Source of the DNA: Lachnospiraceae bacterium
Lineage (GTDB): Bacteria > Bacillota > Clostridia > Lachnospirales > Lachnospiraceae
Direction: 5' to 3'
Length of the DNA: 64,000 nt
NCBI GenBank assembly: GCA_015058015.1
Contig: SVDM01000001.1
Coordinates: forward strand, 248,001-312,000
Below the pieces are notes generated by a model. That model was not told where the DNA came from. It did not search any database and worked only from the letters and a program-made list of their open reading frames with translations. Every line of letters starts with the position of its first letter. The stretch's first letter is position 1. The position numbers and the translations under genes were made by a program. This document shows, piece after piece, positions 24,022 to 33,761 of the stretch.

Positions 24022-26619
24022 TTAACTAAGCTTTTTTTGGATGTCACTTAAAAGATTAAGGGCATCTATAGGTGTTAGTTCATCAATACGTATACGCTTT
24101 ATCTCATTTATTATATCATCGTTGGCTGATGCCATATAATCAAAAAGTGACATTTGAGAGTACTCTTCTTTTAGAGGGGCCTTCTCAGATTTCCTTGTAT
24201 CAGCAGCTATTAATCCTTCCAGAATCTCTTTTGCTCTGTCTGTTACAACCTCGGGAACGCCGGCAAGCTTTGCAACTTGAATTCCATAGCTTTTGTCAGC
24301 ACCGCCTTTAATTATCTTTCGCAGGAATACAATATCATCGCCCTGTTCTTTGACGGCGATGCAGTAATTGTTCACGCAATCAATACGGTCTTCCAATTCT
24401 GTAAGCTCGTGATAATGAGTTGCAAAAAGAGTTTTTGCCCCCAGCTTCGGATCGGCAATGTATTCCGCTACGGCCCAGGCAATGGATAAACCGTCGAAGG
24501 TGCTTGTTCCCCGGCCTATCTCGTCTAAGATAATAAGACTTTTCGAAGTAGCATTACGTAAAATATTGGCCACTTCCGTCATCTCAACCATAAAGGTACT
24601 TTGTCCGGATGAAAGGTCATCAGAAGCACCTACACGGGTAAAGATTCTGTCTACAATACTAATATCCGCTTCTCTTGCGGGAACGAAACTTCCGATTTGA
24701 GCCATTAGAACAATCAGGGCACTTTGGCGCATATAAGTTGATTTACCCGCCATGTTGGGGCCTGTAATTATGGAGATGCGGTTCTTTTTCTCGTCTAAAT
24801 ATGTATCATTTTCAATGAACATATCATTAACAATCATCTTTTCAACTACAGGATGGCGACCGCCTTTTATATTAATTATTCCCTTTTTGTTAAGGGACGG
24901 ACGAACATAATTGTTCCTTTCAGCTACGTAAGAAAGGGATGCAAATACATCCGTTGCGGAAATAATCCCTGCAACAGTCTGGATTCTGCCCACATTAGAG
25001 GCTATTTCTTCTCTTATATTGCAGAACAGTTCATACTCAAGAGACTTTAACTTCTCTTCTGCCCCGAGAATTGTATCTTCAAGCTCTTTTAGCTCAGGTG
25101 TTATGTATCTTTCAGCGTTAGCAAGGGTCTGTTTACGGATATAATTGTCCGGAACCAGGTCTTTGTTGGCATTGGATACTTCTAGATAATAGCCGAATAC
25201 CTTGTTGTAATTAACTTTTAAATTCTTAATACCGGTGCGTTCTTTTTCCTTCTCCGCCAGTTCTGCAACCCAGCTTTTACCCTCAGTTTTGGCGGCTCTG
25301 TATTTGTCTACGTCTTCATTGAAGCCTGACTTTATAATATCCCCTTCTCTAATCAGCAAGGAAGGTTCATCAAGAATAGCCCTCTCAATAAGGTCTTTAA
25401 TATCGGCTAATGTATCAAGCTCATGGCAAAACTCCTTTAAAAGTTTTGAATCAAACTCTCCCAAGACTGTTTTAATATGAGGGAGCATTGACAAGGACTG
25501 TTTCAGGGCTATGAGATCCTTGGGATTGGCGCTCATACAGCTTACACGACCCATGAGACGTTCCAAATCGTAGATACTTGATAAGTATTCTCTTATTTCA
25601 TCCCTGGCGATAATATTTGCGGTAAAATCGGATACAGCATCCAGACGGAGGTTAATCTCTTCTTCATCAATAAGGGGCTGCTCGGTATAGAAACGAAGAA
25701 GTCTTGCTCCCATGGCAGTTTTAGTTCTATCAAGGATTCCAAGAAGAGAGCCTTTTTTGTTCTTTTCACGGAGTGTCTCCGTCAACTCCAGATTCCTTCT
25801 GGAATAACTGTCCAATACCATGTATTTGTCGATACTGTATGGCTTAATGTGGGATATATGCCCAAGGGAAGTCTTCTGGGTATCCATAAGATACAAAAGC
25901 AAGCTTCCTGCGCTTATAAGTCCTACGGGAAAATCGGTGAGCCCAAGACCTGCGATGGAATTGACACCGAATTGTTCTTTTATGGTTCGATTAATTATAT
26001 CTTCATCAAAGAAATGTGAATCCAGTGAGGACACAGAAATCCGAAGACGATCTCTTATATCATCGATATTGATACCTGATATTAAAAATGCATCGTTACA
26101 TATAATCTCACTGGGGCCGAATTTTATTATCTCATCAATGGTTTTCTTTAATTCGTCTGTTTGGGTAACAAGAAATTCTCCGGTGGATAGATCACAAAGT
26201 GCAACACCGAAGTTATCTTCCAAGTCACATATGGACATAAGGTAGTTATTGCGGGAATCGTCAAGAGCAGACTCGCTCATAATGGTACCGGGGGTTACGA
26301 TACGGACAACCTCACGTTTTACCAGGCCCTTAGCCAGCTTGGGGTCTTCTGTTTGTTCGCATATTGCTACTTTGTAACCCTTTGCAACAAGCCTGTTTAT
26401 GTAGGTCTCTGAAGAATGATATGGAATACCGCACATGGGTGCTCTCTCCGGCAGCCCGCAGCTTTTACCTGTAAGAACAAGCTCAAGTTCTCTTGATACC
26501 AGTTTGGCATCATCAAAAAACATTTCGTAAAAGTCGCCTAATCTATAAAAAAGAATGCAATCTTTGTACTCCTCTTTTGTAAGAAGATATTGCTTCATCA
26601 TGGGTGTCATCTCAGACAA
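24022..26619 (-). CDS. mutS: DNA mismatch repair protein MutS
   Basis: An 865-residue MutS1. The mismatch-recognition loop FYEMF is near the N terminus (LFYRLGDFYEMFFDDA), the Walker A motif is GPNMAGKSTYMRQ, followed by DEIGRGTSTFDG and ATHYHELTEL. The start is taken as the TTG at 26619, because GAGGG lies eight bases before it; an earlier TTG at 26640 lies upstream of that site. The promoter is close upstream and shares space with the divergent amidohydrolase promoter. First gene of mutS-mutL-miaA-ynbB. Confidence 0.97.
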   Translation of the reverse strand: MSEMTPMMKQYLLTKEEYKDCILFYRLGDFYEMFFDDAKLVSRELELVLTGKSCGLPERAPMCGIPYHSSETYINRLVAKGYKVAICEQTEDPKLAKGLVKREVVRIVTPGTIMSESALDDSRNNYLMSICDLEDNFGVALCDLSTGEFLVTQTDELKKTIDEIIKFGPSEIICNDAFLISGINIDDIRDRLRISVSSLDSHFFDEDIINRTIKEQFGVNSIAGLGLTDFPVGLISAGSLLLYLMDTQKTSLGHISHIKPYSIDKYMVLDSYSRRNLELTETLREKNKKGSLLGILDRTKTAMGARLLRFYTEQPLIDEEEINLRLDAVSDFTANIIARDEIREYLSSIYDLERLMGRVSCMSANPKDLIALKQSLSMLPHIKTVLGEFDSKLLKEFCHELDTLADIKDLIERAILDEPSLLIREGDIIKSGFNEDVDKYRAAKTEGKSWVAELAEKEKERTGIKNLKVNYNKVFGYYLEVSNANKDLVPDNYIRKQTLANAERYITPELKELEDTILGAEEKLKSLEYELFCNIREEIASNVGRIQTVAGIISATDVFASLSYVAERNNYVRPSLNKKGIINIKGGRHPVVEKMIVNDMFIENDTYLDEKKNRISIITGPNMAGKSTYMRQSALIVLMAQIGSFVPAREADISIVDRIFTRVGASDDLSSGQSTFMVEMTEVANILRNATSKSLIILDEIGRGTSTFDGLSIAWAVAEYIADPKLGAKTLFATHYHELTELEDRIDCVNNYCIAVKEQGDDIVFLRKIIKGGADKSYGIQVAKLAGVPEVVTDRAKEILEGLIAADTRKSEKAPLKEEYSQMSLFDYMASANDDIINEIKRIRIDELTPIDALNLLSDIQKKLS

Positions 26620-26655
26620 TGTATATACCCTCGCTTTCAAATACTCACATAGAAG

Positions 26656-26684
26656 ATTATAGTAGAAAAAACCTTTGGTATCAA
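26656..26684 (-). promoter_or_regulatory. Predicted mutS promoter
   Basis: Minus-strand TTGATA (26684-26679), a 17-base spacer and TATAAT (26661-26656). The -35 overlaps the -35 of the divergent amidohydrolase promoter, so the two probably cannot be occupied at once. Confidence 0.75.
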
Positions 26685-26703
26685 TATTCTATTATGGTAT
26701 TAT
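26675..26703 (+). promoter_or_regulatory. Predicted amidohydrolase promoter, nearly leaderless
   Basis: TTGGTA (26675-26680), a 17-base spacer and TATTAT (26698-26703). The expected transcription start is at about 26710, at or next to the ATG at 26711, and no ribosome site is seen. Confidence 0.55.
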
Positions 26704-26710
26704 TGGATGT

Positions 26711-27589
26711 ATGAGAACTAATATTGCAGATTGTCACTGTCATATTGCTCTTGATGGTGCCGATTACTCTAAAATAAGCCAATTACATAAAGAAATTCCC
26801 AATGAAGATTTCATAAGAGCAAACTTTTTAGCTTATGCCCAAAAAGGTGTCAGCTTCTTAAGGGACGGCGGTGATAAGTGGGGTTGTTCAAGTCTGGCCA
26901 AAGCCTTGTCTTTTGAATATGGCATAGATTACAGAACCCCTCATTTTGCCATTCATAAAAAAGGCAGCTATGGTTCCATTCTCGGCAGGAGCTTTGAAGA
27001 TTTTAACGAATTTAAAGAACTTGTATCAAAGGTTAAAAATCTTTCAGGGGATTTTGTAAAGATTATGGCCTCCGGGATTATGGATTTTAATACTTACGGT
27101 GTAATATCAGAGTGTAGCCTTACAGGCATGGATATGAAAGACATGTTTGCTTTTTGCCATGACTTTGGATATGCGGTAATGGTTCACGTAAACGGTGATA
27201 AGCAGATTAAAGAGGCTCTGCTGGCAGGTGCGGATTCCATTGAACACGGCTATTATATGAATGAAGACACCCTTCATCTAATGAAAGATTTGGATGCTAT
27301 ATGGGTTCCTACTATTGCCCCGGTGGCACTTTTAACTAAAGAATCCGGCTTTAATTCTAAGGTTATGGAGATAATCCTTGATAACCATAGAAAGAATATA
27401 AAGAAGGCTTTATCCATGGGAGTTCACATTGCTCCGGGAAGTGATGCGGGTTCCTTCGGAGTGGCTCATGTAACAGGCGCCAAGAAGGAATATGAGTTTC
27501 TTTACGACATAGCACAAGATAAAGAAAGACTCGGCAACATAATTACCGAGTCAGTTGAGCTGATAAAAATGAGATTTAAAAAGGCTTGA
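26711..27589 (+). CDS. Amidohydrolase-superfamily metal-dependent hydrolase
   Basis: A 292-residue amidohydrolase of the imidazolonepropionase/prolidase-like group. Metal ligands seen: H-x-H in DCHCHIALDG near the N terminus, a candidate carboxylated Lys in DFVKIMASG, His in VMVHVNG, His in SIEHGYYM and Asp in PGSDAGSFG. Substrate is unknown; such proteins act on cyclic amides or dipeptides. The ATG is chosen because the family begins just before the H-x-H strand; the upstream TTG at 26675 lies within the promoter. Its end overlaps the convergent flavoprotein gene by 14 bases. Confidence 0.85.
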   Translation: MRTNIADCHCHIALDGADYSKISQLHKEIPNEDFIRANFLAYAQKGVSFLRDGGDKWGCSSLAKALSFEYGIDYRTPHFAIHKKGSYGSILGRSFEDFNEFKELVSKVKNLSGDFVKIMASGIMDFNTYGVISECSLTGMDMKDMFAFCHDFGYAVMVHVNGDKQIKEALLAGADSIEHGYYMNEDTLHLMKDLDAIWVPTIAPVALLTKESGFNSKVMEIILDNHRKNIKKALSMGVHIAPGSDAGSFGVAHVTGAKKEYEFLYDIAQDKERLGNIITESVELIKMRFKKA

Positions 27590-29177
27590 ATCTTTTGGCG
27601 ATGCTTTCGGCAACTTTTATGCCATCCATGGCAGCAGATGTTATGCCGCCGGCATATCCGGCACCTTCGCCACAGGGATAGAGGCCTTTTTTATTGCTCT
27701 GGAAGTCTTCTCCACGTATAATTCTTACCGGAGATGAAGTTCTGCTTTCAACTCCCGCAAATATTGCATCATTTCTTGCAAAATCTCTTATCTGTTTATT
27801 GAATTCCTTCATTCCGTCTATAATTGACAGACTGATTTCTTCATCAAATATTTCTCTTAAATTACCGAAGTCGTATTCGCCCTTTATTGCCGGCTTAAAT
27901 TCACCAAACTCCTTGGATATGCGATTGGCTGCAAAATCACCGAAGAGTTGCACAGGAACTTTTCCGGCACAAAGCTTGTATGCTTTTTTCTCAAGATTTC
28001 TTTGGTATTCTACACCGGATAAAACGCTATCTGTTCCGTAATCCATCGGGCTTACCGTAACAATAATGGCACTGTTAGATACGTCTCCTCCTCTGTCTGA
28101 ATAACTCATGCCGTTAACAGCAAGCATTTTATCTTCGGAAGAAGCGTTAACCACATAGCCTCCAGGACACATACAAAATGAGTACACTCCTCTTTTGCTT
28201 GCAGACCGGGCGGTAACCTTATAGGGGGCTGTGGGAAGAAGCTTTGCCCCTTCGGGGCCGTACTGGGCTTCATTAATCATCTTTGCGGGATGCATGATGC
28301 GAAGGCCTACTGCAAAAGCTTTAGCTTCCATTGAAACTTCCTTGTCATTTAACATGTAAAAGGTATCTCTTGCACTGTGTCCGCAGGCAAGAACCAATAC
28401 TTCACAGGGGATTTCTTCGCTTTTTCCCCCTGTTTCGGTAATTATTCCTCTAACTTCGTTATGTTCAAAGATTATATCCTTCATTAAGGTATTAAAATGT
28501 ACCTGACCGCCGAGAGACTCAATCTCCTTTCTGATGGATGTAACTATTTCCACCAGCTTATCAGTTCCCAAATGAGGCTTTGCCACATAGAGGATATCTT
28601 TATAAGCACCATGTTCTACAAAGGTTTCAAGGACTTTTTTATTGCGATGGAACTTATCCTTTACCATTGTATTAAGTTTGCCGTCTGAAAATGTACCTGC
28701 TCCTCCTTCGCCAAACTGGACATTGGAACAAGGATTAAGGATTCCTTCCTGCCAGAAACGATTAACAGTTTCTATACGCTTATTGGCAGGCTCGCCCCGC
28801 TCGATAATGATAGGATTATACCCTGCTCTGGCAAGGAACAAACCACAAAAAAGCCCTGCGGGACCACTTCCCACTATTACAGGGGGATGCTCAAGAAATG
28901 CTTTGCCGGAATGGGGAAAGACATATCCTGCCGTGGGCGTCTTTGATATTTTCTTGTTTTTAAATAGGTTTTTGGGAGTATGGGAAAACATAACATCCAC
29001 CGTATATACATAGCAGATGTTATTCTTGTCTCTTGCATCTATAGATTGCTTAATTATATTAAGTTGAAGTATATCGGCCGGTTTTACTTTGGCAGTTGCT
29101 GCTACGGCCGAATACAGTTCTGATTCCCCATGGGTTATGGGAAGTTTAATTTGACTGATTCTAAACAGTTTTATCAC
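27576..29177 (-). CDS. FAD-dependent dehydrogenase (COG2509 type)
   Basis: A 533-residue flavoprotein. The N-terminal 90 residues form a small extra domain; the dinucleotide site is VGSGPAGLFCGLFLARAGYNPIIIERG (from about residue 101), followed by NVQFGEGGAGTFSDGKL and the C-terminal YPCGEGAGYAGGITSAAMDGIKVAE. Function is uncharacterised in the family. The GTG start overlaps the end of the upstream flavoprotein gene by four bases, so the two are coupled. Confidence 0.88.
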   Translation of the reverse strand: MIKLFRISQIKLPITHGESELYSAVAATAKVKPADILQLNIIKQSIDARDKNNICYVYTVDVMFSHTPKNLFKNKKISKTPTAGYVFPHSGKAFLEHPPVIVGSGPAGLFCGLFLARAGYNPIIIERGEPANKRIETVNRFWQEGILNPCSNVQFGEGGAGTFSDGKLNTMVKDKFHRNKKVLETFVEHGAYKDILYVAKPHLGTDKLVEIVTSIRKEIESLGGQVHFNTLMKDIIFEHNEVRGIITETGGKSEEIPCEVLVLACGHSARDTFYMLNDKEVSMEAKAFAVGLRIMHPAKMINEAQYGPEGAKLLPTAPYKVTARSASKRGVYSFCMCPGGYVVNASSEDKMLAVNGMSYSDRGGDVSNSAIIVTVSPMDYGTDSVLSGVEYQRNLEKKAYKLCAGKVPVQLFGDFAANRISKEFGEFKPAIKGEYDFGNLREIFDEEISLSIIDGMKEFNKQIRDFARNDAIFAGVESRTSSPVRIIRGEDFQSNKKGLYPCGEGAGYAGGITSAAMDGIKVAESIAKRFKPF

Positions 29178-30424
29178 CCTTTAAGATTAAATACAGGCTT
29201 TTTTAGCGCTGCGTTCTTGCCTGCCACATAGCCGGTAGACCATGCCCATTGTAGATTGTATCCGCCGCATGCTCCGTCAACATCTATTATTTCTCCTGCA
29301 AAAAACAGGCCCTTAACATAATTGGATTCTAATGTATATGGATTAAGCTGACTTACTTCAACGCCTCCGGCACAAGTCTGGGCATTGTCGAAGGAATTGG
29401 TGCCTATGATATTGACCTTAAAATTATTCATAGTATTAACCAAAGCCTTTATTCCTTTTTCGGTGATAAAGCCGCATTTGGTTCCCAGATTAATACCGGA
29501 TTCTTTAATAAACATGGTAATAAGCTTCTTATTAATCATTCCTATTAATGCGTCTTCGATGGTTCTTTCTTTGTTATTCTTAAGACGCTGATTAAGAATC
29601 TTCATAAGATTTTGGTATTCATATTCAGGAAAGAAATCAATATAAACTGTTACTCTCTTCTTGGCATAGAGAGCTCTGGAAGCGAATCTGCTTATCTGGA
29701 ATACGGGAATACCGGATATACCATAATCCGTAAGCTGCAATTCTCCCGTGTCCTCTGCCGCCGGAAGCCCGTCAACAAAGAGGGAAACGTTGGCTTCGCA
29801 TCTTACGCCGGATATAGATTTGAATACCTTGTTGTCACTGCGAAGCTGCACAAGAGCCGGCACAACGGGAACTATAACATGACCGAATCGCGTAGCATAT
29901 TCATATCCGCTTCCGTCAGAGCCGGAGGCGGGGGCTGCTTTTGAACCAGTAGCAATTATAAGGCTTTCAGCCTCATAGTCTTTATGCATGGCATGTACAA
30001 CGAAGGTTTGTTTGCGCTTTTCAATCATCTTAATGGTAACTGCGGTTTCCACATTTACATTAAGAGCAAAAAGCTCCATTCGAAGGACATCTAATATTGT
30101 TGACGCCTGATTGGAATATGGATATATGTAACCGTCCCTGTTTTTTGATAGTACACCAAGTCGGTCAAAAAACTTTAAGGTTTGGAAGTTGTTAAACTGA
30201 CCCAATATATTTTCCACAAAGGACATGTCGGATGAATGGTAATTACTTAAATCCTGGTTAGTATTGGTGTAATTACAACGACCGTTACCGGTGGAAAGAA
30301 TCTTTTTTCCCACCCTGTCCATATGTTCTAGTATTGTGACTCTTGAACCTTCTCTTGCGGCTGTAATGGCTGCCATCATGCCGGAAGCTCCGCCGCCTAT
30401 TACGATTACATTGGCTTTCTCCAT
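29174..30424 (-). CDS. HI0933/YhiN-family flavoprotein (BaiN-like)
   Basis: A 416-residue NAD(P)/FAD-dependent oxidoreductase-like protein. FAD-binding GGGASGMMAAITAAREG at the N terminus, STGNGRCNYTN after it, ATGSKAAPASGSDGSGYEYA in the middle and FFAGEIIDVDGACGGYNLQWAWSTGYVAG at the end, all typical of the HI0933 family. BaiN, a bile-acid reductase candidate, belongs here, but nothing in the context supports that substrate. GGAGAATTCT precedes the ATG. Coupled to the next gene by a four-base overlap. Confidence 0.9.
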   Translation of the reverse strand: MEKANVIVIGGGASGMMAAITAAREGSRVTILEHMDRVGKKILSTGNGRCNYTNTNQDLSNYHSSDMSFVENILGQFNNFQTLKFFDRLGVLSKNRDGYIYPYSNQASTILDVLRMELFALNVNVETAVTIKMIEKRKQTFVVHAMHKDYEAESLIIATGSKAAPASGSDGSGYEYATRFGHVIVPVVPALVQLRSDNKVFKSISGVRCEANVSLFVDGLPAAEDTGELQLTDYGISGIPVFQISRFASRALYAKKRVTVYIDFFPEYEYQNLMKILNQRLKNNKERTIEDALIGMINKKLITMFIKESGINLGTKCGFITEKGIKALVNTMNNFKVNIIGTNSFDNAQTCAGGVEVSQLNPYTLESNYVKGLFFAGEIIDVDGACGGYNLQWAWSTGYVAGKNAALKKPVFNLKG

Positions 30425-30433
30425 AGAATTCTC

Positions 30434-32092
30434 CTACATAAGATGCAGTTTTTGGGCAAACTTTAGTATTGTTCTTCCCTTAGGAATATTAAGAAGCTCT
30501 TTCTCTGTAAATCCCTTTAAACCCAGCAACAAAACAAAGTAAACAAATGCACCCACAAGGATGGAACCAAGTGTTGCAATAGCATTCATGTGAGTTACCA
30601 TAATCAGGAGTTTATACAGCAAGAATACCACTATACCCATGATTACAGAAGATATACCGGGAACTATAAAGGTTCGTTTTACCTCCTGCTTATACCTTAG
30701 ATTATTTCTGATGGAATGAGCATTAAGCAGGGTTACAATAAGCGGAAAGGCAATATTTGATATTACCACCGCGTAAATATTTAAGTTTAAGAAAAACATT
30801 CCGAATACCAATACTGCCACATGAAGAATCAGGGCAATCAGGGCATTTTTAACCGGTGTCATCATCTTATCAACGCCTTGAAGTATACCGTTTGTAAGAG
30901 TTGATAATGAATAAAATATGATGGATACAGATGCCATTGATACCAGCAGTGCCGGCATCTCTCTGGAATCATGATACAAAAGCTGTAAGATGGGCGAAGA
31001 TAAAACCCCCATTCCTACAGCACAGGGAAATGCCACTACCATTATAAATCTTATGGCGGAATTAATCTTTTGTCGAACCTGGCTATGGTCTTCTGCAGTA
31101 ATGGCCGCCGTAAGACTTGGAATAACCGAAGCAGATACAGCATTTGCGATTGTAATGGGGATACTGATAAGGATCAGACATCTTCCACTGTATATACCCC
31201 AGTTAATGCTGGCTTCCACAGAAGGGAAGGCCAAAAGAGCCATAATCTTCTTATATACAGCCTGATCAAGAAAGTCGCTTAACTGATAAACCGTAGTAGA
31301 AAGAAGAACCGGGACAATAGTTAACACCAGTACTTTTATAATCTGTGAATAGCTCTCTGTTTCCTCAACAGGAGTCAGGTCATTTTTAATTCCTCTTCGA
31401 AGAACCGGTCTGTATATGAATAAAATGAATAACAAAAACAAGAGCCCGGCTACAGCACCCACGCTTGTTCCCAGGGTACTTCCTGCCGCACCGTATGCTG
31501 CCTTGTAATTTTCCGGGTTAGAAAATGCCTGTCCTATTTCAAGTCCGTATTGAGAAAAAGTGATAGCAAACACTATACTTCCGCAGGCATTAATAATCTG
31601 TTCTATAATCTGGGATGTGGCCGTGGGAATCATGGTTCCCAGTCCCTGAAAGAAGCCACGAAGCACTCCCATAACTGCAACAATAATAAGGGTTGGAGCC
31701 AAAAACCTAAGGGCAATGGCACTCATGGGGGTGTTCATAATGTTGGCAGTAATAAAGTCCGATCCAAAGAAGCATATAAGCGCAACAAGAGCTCCGGAAC
31801 CAAGTCCGAAGCATAGTGCACCTTTCAGGATTTTATTTGCATTCTTATTCTCGCCGTTAACCATTCGGGCAGATACAAGTTTTGAAACCGCCAGAGGTAA
31901 ACTGAACGAAGATATTGTAAGCATGATGCTGTATACGGAGAAGGCACAGCTATAGTAGTCATTACCTATATCCCCGAGGATATTGGTAACGACTACCCTG
32001 TATACCAATCCGATGAGCCTGCTTGCAATTGACGCTGCCGCCAAAATAGAACCTTGAACCAAAAACTGATTCCTTCTAGTTCCGTTACTCAA
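30434..32092 (-). CDS. MOP-superfamily lipid flippase (SpoVB/YtgP/MurJ-like)
   Basis: A 552-residue integral membrane protein with about 14 hydrophobic segments. It belongs to the polysaccharide/lipid II exporter branch of the MOP superfamily: ASIASRLIGLVYRVVVTNILG at the start, GVLRGFFQGLGTMIPTATSQIIEQI near residue 150. YtgP-type members move lipid II across the membrane and complement MurJ; SpoVB-type act in spore cortex. The sequence does not decide between them; without sporulation neighbours a general lipid II flippase role is likelier. Start codon is TTG with GAGGT upstream. Confidence 0.88.
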   Translation of the reverse strand: MSNGTRRNQFLVQGSILAAASIASRLIGLVYRVVVTNILGDIGNDYYSCAFSVYSIMLTISSFSLPLAVSKLVSARMVNGENKNANKILKGALCFGLGSGALVALICFFGSDFITANIMNTPMSAIALRFLAPTLIIVAVMGVLRGFFQGLGTMIPTATSQIIEQIINACGSIVFAITFSQYGLEIGQAFSNPENYKAAYGAAGSTLGTSVGAVAGLLFLLFILFIYRPVLRRGIKNDLTPVEETESYSQIIKVLVLTIVPVLLSTTVYQLSDFLDQAVYKKIMALLAFPSVEASINWGIYSGRCLILISIPITIANAVSASVIPSLTAAITAEDHSQVRQKINSAIRFIMVVAFPCAVGMGVLSSPILQLLYHDSREMPALLVSMASVSIIFYSLSTLTNGILQGVDKMMTPVKNALIALILHVAVLVFGMFFLNLNIYAVVISNIAFPLIVTLLNAHSIRNNLRYKQEVKRTFIVPGISSVIMGIVVFLLYKLLIMVTHMNAIATLGSILVGAFVYFVLLLGLKGFTEKELLNIPKGRTILKFAQKLHLM

Positions 32093-32106
32093 TTTATTAC
32101 CTCATT

Positions 32107-33237
32107 CTAGTTTGATTTCTTGGTATTCTTATTTGCAGATGAACTGCTTTGTGTTTCTTTATCGCTTAAAACTTCAACACTTTCTTTTTCTGTGTCTTTA
32201 ACGATACATATCCAGGTTTTTCCCTGGTTGAGAGTAATCTCTTTACCCTTTGAATCGTAGTAACGTGTTACTCCGAATTCACTGTCTTTTTTCCAGGTAA
32301 TATCAATTGCCTTACCATTGGTAATAAATTTGCCTTTACCGCCGGAGGTGCAATTAATATTCCAGTACTGGGTGGGCTGATTATCCCAGGAATACTTGGA
32401 AAAGCTGCAGTACTGAACAATTACGTTATCAACAGCAACCTGCTTCTTGGTTTCGTTATCGCATACCTTTTCCACAGTACCTTTTCTGGTCTGGTATCTG
32501 TAGTATTTGCCGTCAGATGAATTGTACTCGAAGTAGGGATTGTTAATGGGATATCCCACTTTAACAAGGTTTGCAGTTTCTCCGCCTTCCGGTGTAACCT
32601 TATTGTTATCATCTTCGTTAAATTTAAGCTTGTTAGTATAATCTGAGTTATGTGTCAGACGATATTTTCTGTCCTTTGCACATTCAAGGATTCCTTCACC
32701 TTTGGCAAAAAGAGTGTGCTCCTTGGATAAACCGTTGTCTACTGTGTAGAATGCTTTGGAGTTGCTCTCTGTAGAGCTGATATTGTCTACAAAATCTTTC
32801 TCTACAAGATAAAGGGCCGGCATAGCCTGTCCCGCATGAACGTAGATACAGTCAAACTCAAGCATAAAGTACAAATAATAAGTTCTACAGCTTCTTACTG
32901 AGCCGATTTTTTTAAGGCCTTCCCAGTCTTCAAAGATACCCATCATTCGTGTGGCATAGTCGCCTTCTGCAGGTGCCTCATATATAATTTTTGCATCGCC
33001 TATTCCGCTTGGGGCAGGCGCTTCAGGCTGGTTAGAAAGCATGCAGGCAAGAGGTCTCTTGTCATTAATCTCCTTCTTAATCCATTCGCCTGTAAGATTA
33101 CTTCTTACTTCACCTTCGTGTCCGGGTACATTGCTTGTGGCCTGTGATCCCGTTGATTGTTCGTTGTCTTTTTTCTTGCATCCGAAAGCTGTTATTGCCA
33201 TTACCAGTGCAAGAAAAAGTGCTAGTGCTCTTTTCAT
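32107..33237 (-). CDS. DUF3048 (YerB-like) lipoprotein
   Basis: A 376-residue secreted lipoprotein: hydrophobic signal ending ITAFGCKKK, with the lipidated Cys at about residue 20, then an NEQSTGSQ linker. The body matches the DUF3048 family (RPLACMLSNQPEAPAPSGIGDAKIIYEAPAEGDYATRMMGIF ... GSVRSCRTYYL ... FDCIYVHAG). YerB-like proteins are extracellular and of unknown role. The C terminus is a low-complexity Ser/Lys tail. It lies 13 bases after ybeY and before the flippase gene. Confidence 0.9.
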   Translation of the reverse strand: MKRALALFLALVMAITAFGCKKKDNEQSTGSQATSNVPGHEGEVRSNLTGEWIKKEINDKRPLACMLSNQPEAPAPSGIGDAKIIYEAPAEGDYATRMMGIFEDWEGLKKIGSVRSCRTYYLYFMLEFDCIYVHAGQAMPALYLVEKDFVDNISSTESNSKAFYTVDNGLSKEHTLFAKGEGILECAKDRKYRLTHNSDYTNKLKFNEDDNNKVTPEGGETANLVKVGYPINNPYFEYNSSDGKYYRYQTRKGTVEKVCDNETKKQVAVDNVIVQYCSFSKYSWDNQPTQYWNINCTSGGKGKFITNGKAIDITWKKDSEFGVTRYYDSKGKEITLNQGKTWICIVKDTEKESVEVLSDKETQSSSSANKNTKKSN

Positions 33238-33250
33238 GATTTCCTCCCTA

Positions 33251-33751
33251 TTAATCTCTGAAAATTCTTATTTTATTTAAAATGTTCTTCTGATGTTCTT
33301 CCATAATGATTGCATCATCTGCTTCCATATGGTCAAAGCCACATAAATGAAGCATGCTGTGGGCTATCAGAAAAGCATATTCTCGCTTGATTGAGTGGTT
33401 GTATTCCCTTGCTTGTTCATACACTTTATCAACGGATATAATTATATCTCCAAGAATTAATTCTCCTGTTTCGGGGTTGAAGCAATCAGGTTGTGATTCT
33501 TCAATTCCTTCAAAATCCCCGGGTCTTTCATATTCTGCCATGGGAAAAGATAACACATCCGTAGCCTTGTCTATATTCCTGTATTCTTTGTTAATGGATC
33601 TGATCTCATCGTTATCCGTCAAAAGCAGATTAATCTCACATTCATAGGGACATCCTACGTAATCTATAGCTTCTTCTATAACGAGACCTGCAACCTCATT
33701 TATATCGAAATCAGATTCAAGATTTTTTTCAACTTCAATATTGATGGTCAT
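33251..33751 (-). CDS. ybeY: Endoribonuclease YbeY (rRNA maturation)
   Basis: A 166-residue UPF0054 metal-dependent RNase involved in 16S rRNA 3' maturation and ribosome quality control. The zinc motif H-x3-H-x5-H is HSMLHLCGFDH near residue 136, preceded by the conserved DVLSFPM and LGDIIIS. Normal length. It lies ten bases after the PgpH-like gene in the classic phoH-pgpH-ybeY order. Confidence 0.97.
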   Translation of the reverse strand: MTINIEVEKNLESDFDINEVAGLVIEEAIDYVGCPYECEINLLLTDNDEIRSINKEYRNIDKATDVLSFPMAEYERPGDFEGIEESQPDCFNPETGELILGDIIISVDKVYEQAREYNHSIKREYAFLIAHSMLHLCGFDHMEADDAIIMEEHQKNILNKIRIFRD

Positions 33752-33761
33752 ATTATCGTCC

